Assembly: GCA_004009845.1 (NCBI GenBank)
Contig: RMBW01000042.1
Location: 62,001 to 126,000, forward strand
DNA from: Davidsoniella eucalypti
Lineage: Eukaryota; Ascomycota; Sordariomycetes; Microascales; Ceratocystidaceae
Direction: 5' to 3'
Length of the DNA stretch: 64,000 nucleotides
Shown: positions 25,677 through 37,601 of the stretch, piece after piece
Layout of the letters: every line of letters starts with the position of its first letter
Numbering within the stretch: position 1 is the first letter of the stretch
Notes under the pieces: model-generated
What the model saw: the letters and a program-made list of their open reading frames with translations, nothing else
Told to the model about the DNA's origin: nothing
Database searches by the model: none
Program-made: the position numbers and the translations under genes

Positions 25677-28026
25677 ATGGCCATGAAAAAAGCCTTCATC
25701 GGCGTGCTAGCCACGCTTCAGCTTGCTCACAGCGTGCTGGGAGCTGCTTCCACCAACTATACTGAAATGCTGCTAAGCTCCGGTACCAGTAAGACCAACT
25801 GTCACCTTTCTTGCCTAGTTTACAATACCCTATTAACATGATGTAGTTGATCTGGGTGACTGGCAGCCAGCTTACGAGAAGGCCTCTGCCTTTGTCAAGA
25901 CCCTTTCTACCTACGAAAAGGTCGACTTGATAACCGGTAAAGATGCTGGTAATTTCACTGCTCTGGCGCTGCTGGATTCGTCAACGAACCCTCTCGGTTA
26001 CTACTATGTGACTACTTGGCCTGCTGGTCTAGCGATGTCCATGACCTGGAACCGCGATTCCATGGAGGCTCAAGCCAAGGCCCTCGGTGTGGAATTCCGT
26101 GGCAAGGGTGTGAACATGGCATATGCCCCTACTATGCAGCCTCTAGGCCGCTCGGCCTGGTGCGGCCGTACAGGCGAGGCTTACGGACCTGACTCGTATC
26201 AGTCGGGCAAGATGGGTGCTGCTTTCATCAGAGGTCTCGGCAGCGCCGGCGTCATTCCCAGCGCCAAGCACTTTATCATGAACGAGTACGAGACCAACCG
26301 TCTTGGCTCCAGCAACGGCCAGAGAGGCGTCAGTGGAACCACCGAGTCGTACTCTGTGACTATCGACGACAAGGCCTTCCACGAAACGTACCTGGCGCCT
26401 TTCTACGATGCTATCAAGAGCGGCGCTGGTGGTACCATGTGCGCCATGAACAAGGTCAACTCAACCTATTCTTGCGAAAGCCAGGAACTCCTCGGCAAGT
26501 ACTTGAAGGTTGAGATGGGATTCCCCGGCATGGTCAACTCTGATGCGCAAGGCCAGCACACTGCTCTAGGCTCGGCCAACGCCGGTCTTGATTATGGCAT
26601 TCCTTTGGCCAGCGCCACAGGAACTGTCATTTGGGATAACACCACCATCATCGCAGCTTTGCAGAACGGAAGTCTGACTGAAGCCCGTCTGGACGATATG
26701 GCTGTCCGCAATCTGGTCCCGTACTTCTACTACAACCAGGACGAGGGCTTCCCTGAGCTTGCTGCAACTACTGACCGCGTCGATAACCGTGGCAACCACT
26801 CTACTCTAGCCCGCCAGTATGCTGCCGAGTCTATCGTTTTGCTGAAAAACACCAACAATGCCCTGCCTATCAAAGACAAGAAATCCATCTCGATCTTCGG
26901 CGTTCACGCCACCGCTAAGAAGTGGGGTGCCAGCAGCGCTCTTATTGTGTATACTGGCGTTGACCCGACCAGCCAAGGCCACATGTTCTCCATTGGTGGC
27001 TCGGCTATGGGCACGCCTGCGTATCTCGTCGCTCCCATCCAGGTCTTCAACGAGCGCGCGGCCAAGGAAGGCTTCATGCTCCGTTGGTGGCTAAGCGACG
27101 AGACTGACACGGCGACTAGCATCATCAGCAGCGGAAGCGAGATCTCCGAGTCTACTACTGGTGTTGCTAAGAACTCCGATGTCTGTATCGTCTACTTGAA
27201 TGCTTGGGGTGGCGAGGGCGGTGACCGTGTTGAGCTGTCCAACAGCACTCAGGATGCCATGGTCAACCTGGTTGCTGACAACTGCAACAACACTATCGTC
27301 GTCCTCAACACCATGGGTCCTCGTATACTTGACCAGTGGATCGAGCATGAGAACGTCACTGGTGTCATCTACGGTGGTCCTCTGGGCCAGGAATCCGCGT
27401 ACGCCATTGACGACGTCCTTTTTGGTGCTGTTAACCCTTCCGGCCGCCTTGTCCATACCATTGCCAAGAACGAGTCAGACTACGATGCTAACACCAAGGT
27501 GTCTTTCACTAACCTTGATCTTAACTTCACCGAGGGCAACTACATCGACTACAAGTACTTCGACAAGTTCAACATCACTCCTCGCTTCGAGTATGGCTTC
27601 GGGCTGTCCTACACCACCTTTGACTACGCAACCGAGCTTACCGTGTCTACTAACACGACGAGCCTCGGCAACAGCTCGTACGCCACCGGCAGGCTTTCTG
27701 TCGGAGGCCGTGCCGATCTTTGGGACACGGTTGCTACCGTGTCCGGCGAGGTGACCAACTCGGGTAGCCTGGCCGGCGCTGTGGTTGCTCAGCTCTACGT
27801 CAGCTTCCCCGCTGCTGCAGATGATCCTGTGCGCCAGATCCGCGGCTTTGAGAAGATCACCCTAGACGCTGGTGAGACAGCAACTGTGAAGTTCGATCTG
27901 GCTCGCCGTGATCTGTCAATCTGGGATGTTAGCGCACAGGAGTGGAAGATTGAGCCGGGCAACTATACGCTGTATCTCGGTGACAGCAGCCGTGACTTCA
28001 AGGCGACTGCTTCGGTGACGCTGTAA
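25677..28026 (+). CDS. Secreted GH3 family glycosidase (beta-glucosidase-like)
   Basis: Join 25677..25788, 25847..28026 (58 bp phase-1 intron, GTAAGA...GTAG), 763 aa. The start ATG 25677 gives an n-region with two Lys, a hydrophobic core and cleavage near VLGAAS, so a secretory signal peptide. The GH3 (alpha/beta)8 domain follows, with conserved AKHF (Lys178-His179), a catalytic nucleophile Asp270 in VNSDAQGQH (usually SDW), then the alpha/beta sandwich with candidate acid/base Glu494 in GGEGGDR, and a C-terminal Fn3-like domain ending in GNYTLYLGDSS. Many N-x-S/T sites suggest glycosylation. The segment before TWPAG, normally DGPxGxR, reads DSSTNPLGYYY (from residue 81). The Asp may be kept but the sugar-binding Arg appears as Tyr, so substrate preference may differ from true cellobiases. 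Relics of a sugar permease and a regulator lie downstream. Confidence 0.92.
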
Positions 28027-31000
28027 ACATGTTCTCTTGGCTATGGCTTTTGTTTTTGTATCGTCCGTTTGTATTAATGATGTTTTGTTTGTTTTATGAC
28101 TGTTATGCTGGTTTCTATGATGCTTATACCGTTCAACTAAGAGATCGTAGAGACTCTTTTTTTCATTTCGCTGTAAAACATATTCTTTTTTTTCAACATC
28201 TTCCATGTTATCTTAATATATAAATTCATGACTCTCTAATACTTCTCGGACTTGAAAGTTGCCGGGCCAGCTGTAGTTGCCCTATGAATCGTGTATAAAG
28301 CTGCTATCAGGATCACAACAAGGAATTGCGCTGATAATTCAACTCTTTGCACTCTCAAACACGATCATATTTTACAAATTGCACACTCCAGACAATACGG
28401 AGGTCGCCGCAACCAACCAAATTTGCCATCTAGCAAAACAGGCACTCTGGGATAAAGGCACAAGAAACCATTCATCAAAGTTTCCAAACAACTGCCAGCC
28501 TGAAGAAGAGAAAAAAAGTCCCCGAGTTTGTTTGCTAGACATTAGGCTCTTCGTCATCTAAATCTACTTCTTACTCGATCTAGCAATAAAACTCTTCAGA
28601 TTTGTCGGACAGCAAAGAGACGAAAGATTTTTTTATAAGACTGTGATCTTTTGATTTCTTTTTCTCTGAAATGTTTCGTGTGAGACTGAGAACTGAAGAC
28701 ATGAAAAAATATATATGAGAGAAAACAAAGCAAACATAAGTTTATGAGAGTGTGCTTCACCTTCGGCATTGACTCTCAAAGTTCACCAAGGCGATACAGA
28801 GAGGAAACCAAGACTATTCTTAAAGTATTCCGAACCTGATACAAGATCACCGGGTTTGGAGACTTCAGGGACAAAAGGAAACAACAAAGTTCATGATTCA
28901 TACAGTCGAAACCCCAGGGCTCGAAATCAGAAAACAAAGAGAGGAAAAAAAAAACAAGCTTCATAACGCTAGCCAAGTTGCCACAACCGCTGCTACCGTC
29001 GTGTCTTCTTAGAACAACAGAAGGACGACAAGGAGAACCTGAACGAAGATCAATCACAGACGAAAGTTTACAGGCGCTCGGGGCACGTCATGAGTTTGTG
29101 CAGTTGCAATAGAAAAGAAAAAAAGCTAAAGTGAAAATGAACAATATGTACATTTACAAGGGCTTGTTCGAGGCACTAGTTACATCAAAGGTTAAAGTGG
29201 GTTAGTTATGTAACCCTAACGAGTGACAGCTTTCAAAACAGCCTTTCCTTCGAGTCAAAGAGAGCTTGACACTTGGCTCAGACATTACTGAATTTGTGCC
29301 TCTCAGAAAAACAAAGAAGGTTTTCAATAGAGGGCTGACTTGACTTTTTCTGGCAATCACATCGATCTCGATCAAAAACCAAATGATGGGAGAGTTCGCC
29401 GTGTCACATCACATCGACTTATATCATCTTGGTTTCTGGATTGATATCATAAGACGCAATATGCCAAGTGAGTTTGCACATCGAGAGATGAGAGGAAAGA
29501 AGACGAGACGAAAAAACAAAGCATGATGAAGATTAACGATACACTAGTGGCCCAAAGATCCAAAAAAAAAAAACAAAAAACTATTAGATACCACAGACTC
29601 TTCACTTTGCCAGTCTGATATATGTACATATTTAAGCATATTAGTCACGTTTTAACTCTTGTACGGGATGCTTGCCCGAGTTACTGAGTTATAAGGTACT
29701 GATAGGTTTATAAAAAGAACAAAGTAATGACCTAGTAGTAATATACTAGCGTGAAGATTGGTACAGGCGGGTTAGATAGGGTGACATTGGATGCTACCAC
29801 CTAAAATAACAAAAAAGAGGGAGGGGAGGGAGCCTGAACAAAGCAAGACGTCAAAGATGATATGGGTATAAGAGTTGTAAAAAAGTGATGGTTAATCCAC
29901 ACTGTTTATGCGCTTGTCAAGATCTTGGTCAACCTGGGTACTGTTGGATAGTTCAACACGATCACCGCCGTTTTTTTTTTTTAAAGATAGAGAAATCCCA
30001 AAGCTGGGAAAACGGGTTGTTCTTTGCGTTGACTGGGTATAATCACGATTTGGCACACTGGCGCTAGCTAGGGTCAAAACATGGCAAGGCAGAGGCGGGC
30101 TTGTTTGTTCCGGTGGCGTGGAAGGGCCAGACCAGGTCTAACTTGGCTTGATGGCTGTGCCGCTGCAGGTACAATATGTGCTCTATAGCATAGATATGCA
30201 AATATAGATACGTTGATCTTGGAGGTTCTGCATAGGATCACTAGTAGCTTCATATCCTGGAACATGAGAAAACCTTTGCTTGAAGGAACTGTGAAGATTG
30301 TTTGATGAAGAATAATATATTTTCCGTTGATTCTGACCTGATTATGATGAACCCGTTGAAAAGCGAGCAGTACTAAAAAGGCTGCAACATACACCTGATC
30401 GTCGCTCAACATACGGGGGAACCAGAGGTTCTTCTGGGATCGCGCACACCTGATGGAAATGACGCCTGGCTTTGGGTGTTGGAAGCTGTTTACATTTCAA
30501 ATACTAGGATATTCGTGCCTTAGTTCGGTAATGTTACTGTTGATAGTACAATCAGTAGAAAAGGTGGCAACCAGAAAGCTAAAGCAGACCACTTGCTATA
30601 CATATATATAGGGCTATATCATATATGGAGGCTGCGCAATTTGCTGCCGTCAAGCAAGGAGTTCAAACATCGAGCATTGATTCCTTCGAAAGGCTCCGGA
30701 ATCCTGTTGACCCTGGGCCACTTAGCTTTCTTCTTGGTATTGAGCTAATTGTAGACGACGAGAAAAAGTGACGTATTTGTAGTATTTGGTAGATTTTCTC
30801 CGAGTGGCCCAATCGTCACAGGTGGCAGGAGCGCCCGAATAAGTTCGAGGATGGCTCCCATTTCATATCGAAAAGAAGAAGTAAAGGAAAGACAACGCGG
30901 CCTGCGAACCAGGGTTGTCTTGGAGATACGTTTGGTAGCCGAAGTTCTTCTGTTCTTCTGATGTGCTTATTTGGCGATCTTCATGTAGGTGATGTTGATC

Positions 31001-33238
31001 GGTCTGTTTTTTTTTCTTTTTTGGTGATTGCTTCTAGTGCTCGTTATCTTATCGGGGGTTGTCTTCTTTATTCCAGAAGGAAAGAGCAAACATAAGCAGA
31101 AGGGCAAACAAGTATAAACAGAATTAGCCTTTATTTTTCATATTATTATTATTTTTTGCACACCTATCTTCTCGACATCATCACACATAACGACATATTT
31201 CCCACAAAAGAAAACCCAACTCACAATTGTCGATAATAGCCATCGAGAAGCCATATCACGAAAGGCGATCAGAGCGCTGGAAGCGAAAGCCTCCTTCAAA
31301 CCCCGGTGCCGTTTCACGGTTGGTTTCTTGCCGCCTCCTGCGCTGTGTTGAGCCTACAAGGCTATGTCACACATCGCCAGGTGTTTTCTTGGAATATTTC
31401 TTGGATTTATTCCTGCTATCGCTGATTTTTTGGCTGTAGAAGCTGCCTAGGGTCGTATCGTGTGACAAAACAGACTAGCGCAGTCGGCCAACGCAAACAT
31501 TGACATGCTTTACTGACTACTCTTGTCGCAGCCCGCAAGACTCCAGACGAAATAAAGTGTGGAATTCGATCGCAGGGAGTGCTTTCTAGCAAATGCTACC
31601 TTCACCACCCACCTTGCCGATAGGGCTCAGGCCGCTCTTACTCTACGACAAGTTCTATCTTGGTAACAGTAACAGGAGAAATTCTACTACTTCGTCGCAT
31701 GGGCAAACAGCTAGCTTCATGTCTTTGGCTGTACTAATACATATATGATATATATGAGCCGTGGAAACATCAGCACGGGCTACAGCCATTGCTTGGGCTG
31801 GACTTCGGATGGCGGTTCTGGTGAGTATGCTATGCTTATTTCATGCCCCATCTGAACGACAACCCAAAGGCTACAAGATCCTGCCATCGGCGGCGTTGGA
31901 TCTAAACACTCGAGTTCTAGAATCGAAAGCAGACTTATTATGAGCGGTACAGAGCAGCGCACATGTACGAGATCACCATTGCAGCACTGCTTTTGCATAG
32001 CTCAGCCATACGCTTTAGCGACGCAAAGCTAGACCACAATATTTATCAGGAGCCTGTGATTCATGCTAAAAGCTCGTGTTTATACATGATTCCTGTTGGA
32101 GCTTGACATTGTAATAGCAGGATTTCGAGGAGCTGCCAATATGACAAGATGCCATAACAACATATCACCTTCCCAATACCTGTTACCACCACAGCCACAC
32201 ATCCTCAAGCTGCAAGCCGTTGGTACAGGCTATAATATATGTGCATATGGATGGTAGTTGTAGGTGAGGTAGAGACGATGACCTAGAGCACAAAATCACA
32301 CGGACCAGCATACTAGCAACATCGGGTTCTTACTTCTGACTTTTCCTAATTTGGCCATGTCGTCGGCGAGTGCTGTACGATCTACGCTTCTAGTGCCTCA
32401 GGCAGGTGGGGGCCTTGTCCAACAGTTAGTCTTGTAGAGGCACAGATGAGGAAATTCCTGACCTTCGATATGAGGAGAAAATAGACAGGGGTCATATATA
32501 TTGGACTGCTTGTATCTATAGTGTCTGGGAGCACATTACACTTGGCCATGAGGGGTAAAACACCGTTATCTTCTAGCCTTAATGATGATTTGCTGCGCTC
32601 AAGTGCCGGGATATGGGCAATAGAGAGAGGTGGAAACAGACCAAGGGGGGTCTACAATACCTATTCGGCTACCTGGTGTAAGTGCTCTCACTGAGACTTC
32701 AGGCTGACCAGGGTAGCCGTCTCGGAAACTTAGCAGCAGCGTGGTTTGGGATTGGGAGAATCAAAAGCCTTCTCACCATCTTGGATATATAAAGAAGGAT
32801 AGTGAAGCGTTTCTCCCATCTCGAATAGGTTTCCCGTCCTTCTCTTGCCGTCCTTTCTTTCTTCGTCTTGTCCATTTCCAACTCTTTTTTTTTCTTTTTT
32901 TTTTTTCTTGTCTGACTGCTTCACCACCTTCTGGGAAGGCTTTTTGTTCTGTTTATTTATTACTACCAACTAATTCCTGTATATCTGATATCCATTGCCT
33001 TTGCTATTCTATCGTTCTGTCATTTCCATCATCGCTATTTCTTACGAATATCTATCACATTGTCTCTACTATCTATCCTTCTTTGTTACTACTACTACCA
33101 TCACCACCAAACTATTTTACGATACTAATTTCGACCGACTGCTGGGCTCGTTGACACCACATTTAAGCCATCTGACGAGACATTATTTCGGTGTTCACGC
33201 ATCGACTATAGTACATTATATATCTGATACCCGGCACA
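28027..33238. other. Intergenic, one GH3-like scrap, no intact gene
   Basis: Apart from the GH3-like fragment listed separately, I see no conserved coding sequence. An isolated ATG frame of 48 codons sits at 30625-30771 behind a TATA-like stretch, but resembles nothing I know. The last ~500 bp (32740-33238) are pyrimidine-rich and probably form the promoter and 5' leader of the following gene. Confidence 0.5.
29933..29969 (-). pseudogene. GH3 gene fragment (37 bp)
   Basis: Read on the minus strand, these 37 bases match GH3 coding bases 27217-27253 of this window at 32 positions. The five differences are all transitions, all at third codon positions and all silent, so both encode GGDRVELSNSTQ. 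Homology stops abruptly on both sides; the upstream flank is a poly-A run on this strand. It looks like a scrap of a diverged GH3 paralogue rather than a recent copy of the neighbour. Confidence 0.5.
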
Positions 33239-34362
33239 ATGGTTGTCACCGGCGTCAAAGACCGTAACATTATCGGTCCTCTCACAACGACATTCACCGC
33301 TCCATCGTCGTGCAGCACAGTTTTTGCCGATGGTCTCACTGCCTATCACGCCCAAACCTGTGCTTCTTCAAAGCAACTCGAAGACACTGCTTGCTGGCCA
33401 CCAACATCCGATGGTGCCGCCAGTGCCACACAGCCTTTACAGGGATGGGGGTTCTACTCACCCGGCATTCAATGCCCCGCGGGCCACTACACGGCCTGCT
33501 CCGCCACGGCCGGCTCTACTAGCGACTGGCAAGTTGAGTACTCGATGATCGCCGGCGAAACCGCTGCTGGCTGCTGCCCAACGTAAGTACTTTAGATCAC
33601 CTTTCTTAAACAATGGAGACTAACTCTTTCTATAGTGGCTATACTTGCTCGGCTGATCTAAGTAATGGCATTGCTCAAACCTGCGTACAGCTTGTCAGTG
33701 TAGGCACAGTCCCGACTTTCTCTTGCTCCGGCAACTCCGCCTTTGTCACCGGTTCGACCGTGTTAGACGGTAGCTCTTTCATGACCGCCTTCGCACCCAT
33801 GATCCAAATCAACTGGCGGGCAACCGATGTCGGTGGTTCCGAAACTGCAAGCTCAACAACCAAGGCCTCTTCGGTTGCTGAAGCCGTCACATCATCTACA
33901 GCATCAACTAGCAGTGGTATCTCAACGGGTGCTGCCGTCGGCATCGCCATCGGAGTTACCCTAGGCGTTATTGTCACGGCCATTTTTGTTGGCTGCATGC
34001 TTCTACGCCGGAGGCGCTTTGCTCCCGGTGGCTCTCGGGGCCCCCAAGAGCTTGATAGCTCATCGACTAGCGCCATGGCCATCGGTAGTGGTGTTGGTAT
34101 CGGCGCTGGTGTTGGTGGCGGTATGACGACGGGATCAACCGAAAAGATGCCAGAGATGACCATGCCCGCACCAGCCTATGTTTCGCCAATTGTAGCCAGT
34201 GGAAAGAGCGCAGAAGCGTACTCTCAGTACAGAGGTGTCTATGAGCCGCCGAAGGAGCTGGATTCCTCGCCGATCATGGAGCCTGTGGAAATGGAGGGAA
34301 GCCTACCACCCTACATGAACAATGCAGCAGAGCTCTCAGTCGAACCTAGATTGCATGTATAG
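33239..34362 (+). CDS. Single-pass membrane protein with Cys-rich ectodomain
   Basis: Join 33239..33582, 33636..34362 (53 bp intron, GTAAGT...TATAG, phase 2), 356 aa. The N-terminal ~190 residues contain about ten Cys and open with GPLTTTFTAPSSC, a motif I recall from fungal surface proteins of unknown function. A Ser/Thr-rich stalk (about 180-212) follows. One TM segment at about 213-238 is followed by RRRR, so the tail is cytoplasmic under the positive-inside rule. The ~120-residue tail is Gly/Pro-rich with PPKELDSSP and ends in EPRLHV. No classical N-terminal signal peptide is seen, so the TM may act as signal-anchor, or an upstream exon was missed. The topology resembles fungal wall-stress sensors, but no WSC domain is evident. 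Function unknown. Confidence 0.8.
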
Positions 34363-34839
34363 TCATGTAGATCACACACACATCTCCCCTTCTCTTTTCG
34401 TATAGTATTCCTATACATATGCTACAAAACAAACACCACCAACTACAAAGGCAAGGCCTTTGAAAAGGACCTATTTTCACTTCTTTTATTCCATCATTCT
34501 TTTTGCATTCTTTTTCTTTTACTTTTTTTATATATCAGAATCACACAGGGTTAGGCAAAGCGTTCTTACTAGTATTTCAATTGAACAAAATAATCAGGCA
34601 ACCACAATATCATCTTTATTTTCTCTTGACTTCGTGACAGTGTACATGTTATGTATCCAATTCGACTAATACAGATTAGGGTTATCCAATAGGGTTCTAG
34701 CGCGCGGTGGGACGAGACTCGCATCAGTTTCAGGACTTTGGGGAATCGACATTAAAACCATTATTACAACTACAATTAGTTACTAAACAGGTTCATAACA
34801 GTGTTTCTAATATAGCCCTACACATCGTTGTCAGATGTC

Positions 34840-35436
34840 TGCGACAAAGATGCGGCTGGAGACGAAGAAGAAGCGTCTGGCAAGCACATTTTGATGGAAC
34901 AAAATGATCGAGAGTCTTCTGGCGTCAAGCTTTTGGTTTCAGGGAGCCGAAAGTAGGCCCATATAAAGTAGCAGTAGAGCCATGGCGGCGGGGAAGGCAG
35001 CTTTACCCTTGAGATTTCCCTTGGTTGGGTTGGGCATTGTAGGGCGCAACGACAGTGTTTAGTATAGAGATGATAGAGTACATGTTACGACCTAGAGAGA
35101 TAGTGTGAGTACGAAGGTTTATGGCGCCAGCTTCAGCTGCAATAGCGTAACGGTAAGCTGAGTCCGATCTGCCACTCGGCCGAGATGCTATACGAGCCGC
35201 TGGAAAGCTGATAGCCGTAACGTTTTGAGGAACTGCTGGTGGGTATAGAACGAGTTCATCAGCATCAGCGCATAGGATTCCATCCCGGTTGCCATCGGCA
35301 TGGCCATCGACCACAGAACGGCACGACGATAGTGGGAAAAGCCCTGGCGCATGTCTCGGCTAGAGTTCCGGCCTGGGCGTACGCTGAGTTGGCGCGGGAC
35401 ACGGTCGTTATACCGACGGCGTCTTTTTTCTGACAT
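34840..35436 (-). pseudogene. Relic of a MAL-type alpha-glucoside MFS permease
   Basis: Pieces of a sugar-porter protein lie in order on the minus strand in changing frames. From ATG 35436 come a basic N-terminus and TM1 (YRRAVLWSMAMPMATGMESY), then NSFYTHQQF. After a frameshift comes SSGSYSISAEWQIGLS, which resembles the loop before TM2 of maltose permeases. Next is a jump to the region around TM10-11 (NLRTHTISLGRNMYSII). After further frameshifts come NPTKGNLKGKAAFPAA, then YFIWAYFRLPETKSLTPED, the usual end of TM12, and a final piece with LFHQNVLARRF. About 290 residues in the middle are missing compared with family length. At least four frame breaks and the deletion make a functional product impossible. 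Functional relatives are H+/alpha-glucoside symporters. Confidence 0.75.
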
Positions 35437-36100
35437 GGTTGAACCCACTGTAGGAAGTGGGAATGGAAAGACTCAGCTAGCCTGGTTTCTAGTGATAGAT
35501 AAAGGCTAAATGTTGAAGTGTAGAAATAAGAAAACAAAGTTGTGGTTTGCTCTGGTGAGGCCATTTGGCTGTCAGACTGACATCCTTGAACAACAAAGAC
35601 ACGGCCGGCTTAAGTAGAAGAGGCCGGCATAGATTGCCATAGATTGCCATATATTGCTGCGATGTCGACACATCTGTAGTCGTCACGACACACCAATGTG
35701 CAAATTAGCAAGTCATGTCTTGTCGGAGAGCTTGAATATCCGTCTATGGTTTTTTCCCTCCCCCAAAAAAACTCTTGGTGTTTGTCCGATATAAAGTGCG
35801 ACCATGAAGCTTACAAACGATGTCTTGATTTCAGAGAAATTCTATAACTCCAATCACGTTTCTCCATCTTCTATTGCCATTAAAAGTACCTCAAATATAT
35901 CTTGGTCTTGAACCCCACGATTTAAGCGCCTCTTAGATCTGCCGCTTTTTGGGTTCTAAAAGTCAAGATTGGTCCACACGTTGCTACGGATCTCGGGGAG
36001 CCAAGACCCTGGCCACAGACGATGAGCAAGACTATTGAAGACTCTAGTTTGGAGACACAGAATTTGTAAATTTAAAAAGAAATTCAATAGTCAAAAGAGC
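35437..36100. other. Intergenic between two relic genes
   Basis: About 660 bp without recognisable coding sequence. A short tandem duplication (ATAGATTGCC repeated) is present at about 35630-35650. Confidence 0.5.
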
Positions 36101-37227
36101 TCACATCTTATTCGCCAAAATCAGATGCATCGGCTCATCACCAACCTCCGTCATCTTATCTTCTAGTAGAGTCGTCATATATTTGACAACATTAGCGTAC
36201 TTGGTCTCTTTGTACACATTGATAGATTGTAGAGCCCAAGTCTTCCATCGGTACCATCACGGCGCAAGCTATCGTCATAGTGTGCAGGCAGTGGCATCAT
36301 CTCACGCCCTCTCGTGGACTCGAACTGCCCATCATCGCCGGGAAACTCAAGATAGACAATGTCAGTTGGCAGAAGTTCAAACTCGGGTAGTCCAACCGCA
36401 AGTTGTCCATCCAGCCACATCACTGCCCAAACCAGGCGGCGACGCACCTGTTGGGCAAGCCAAGAGATATCCTTCCATTCGTAATTCAAACGCAGTGCGG
36501 AGGCGATCCGTGCCGTTACGGAAGCCAACACGAAGGCTCGCTGAAACCGGCCGCTTTCTATACGAAGATTGACGAGGAGGATCATGGCCTGTGGGCGGAA
36601 TATCGTTGGGCTCTCAAGAAACTGCCTGATCTGAGTCTCCACACGCTCTGTCCAGTGACTAATGGTCGAGCTTGGATATCGTTGAGACGGGACTCTATAG
36701 GCCGTCAAGGCACAGACAAAGTGAGAGTTTCGTCTAGGCTATTAGCTTTTAATCGCTGATAGATAGATTGCTCATGCAGGAATCCAAGAGGATATACGCA
36801 GGCTAGCTTTTGGAAGAAGATATCCAAAAACCATCGTACGTCATCCTTCTCTAGCATTCTAACCCAGAGAGCTGTTAGTGCTATATGCTCAGTGGTGAAG
36901 TTATGTAGCTATATTTTGACTTACCGCTGGAGGGAGATACTGTCGACTGACTCGTTGACACTGAGCCTGAGGAACCATGCTTTCAATTTGCTCTGATAAA
37001 AGCGTTGCCGTTAGTTGAGTCTCTTGGCTCGGAGGCTTTAGGAGGTTATGTCGTCGCTTATATTGCGGGTAAACGCAAGCTTTTTCCCTACTGACGCAAC
37101 TACTACATTTCAGCATCGCGCCGGGGCAACCTGTCATTTGAGCCCGGCATTCTTCGCAAGCCTGGCGGCTTCTTTTGCGTCTCGGCAGTTCACGTGACGC
37201 GGCAGCTCCTCTAGGTGACGATGTCGA
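36101..37227 (-). pseudogene. Relic of a Zn2Cys6 fungal transcription factor
   Basis: A complete Zn2Cys6 cluster lies at 37075-37158 with spacing C-x2-C-x6-C-x6-C-x2-C-x6-C (ACEEC, TGC, KCSSC, KAC), preceded by basic RRKRSR. Downstream, in order, come a linker, LACVYPLGFLHEQ and CALTAYRVPSQRY (start of the fungal-specific TF domain), RRRLVWAVMWLDGQLA, and finally NVYKETKYANVV and LLEDKM, ending at TGA 36101. The frame breaks near 36720 (between TLTLS and CALTA) and near 36250, and the exon junction near 36924 does not close in frame. Upstream the frame opens only after a TAA at 37228, has no ATG, and abuts RNase H-type retroelement sequence. The 5' end has therefore been lost. It may have been a regulator of the neighbouring sugar genes; that is inference. 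Confidence 0.8.
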
Positions 37228-37601
37228 TTACATTCCGTGTTGTCTCCGATGGCCGCTTGTTCATGGAACCATGACTTAAATTTTGCCTGCAAACTCCTGC
37301 TATAGACATAGAGTGTTCCCGAGTGCATTTGGCCGAGCCTTTCGCTAGTGCATCGGCTCTCTCATTGCCGCCGATTCCCTTGTGTCCGGGGGTCCAGATG
37401 CAGTAGACCTTTCTGCATATCAGCCCATTTTTCAATGTCTGAATAAGCTTCTCGTCGATTGCCTCTTGTGAGGATCCTGCCTTGTTGTGTGATCCATTTA
37501 TATGTACCGCGGTCCTGTTGTAAGGGTGAAAAGAGTTGATATGGCTGTGCATATGGAAAAATGGGTGGACTTTGATATCCTTTTATGTAATTACATGCCA
37601 A
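37228..37601 (-). mobile_element. Non-LTR retroelement fragment (RNase H and C-terminal part)
   Basis: In two overlapping frames the minus strand encodes an RNase H piece (VYCIWTPGHKGIGGNERADA, with neighbouring ALAKGSA) and then FKSWFHEQAAIGDN. The latter resembles FERWFRNQAAIRDNEE in the larger element at 39.5-40.9 kb, so both come from related elements. It is truncated at both ends and breaks off directly at the 5' end of the transcription factor relic. Confidence 0.75.

Noticed and set aside
30625..30771. 48-codon ATG frame behind a TATA-like element
   Set aside because: Too short, with no family resemblance and no splice continuation I could support.
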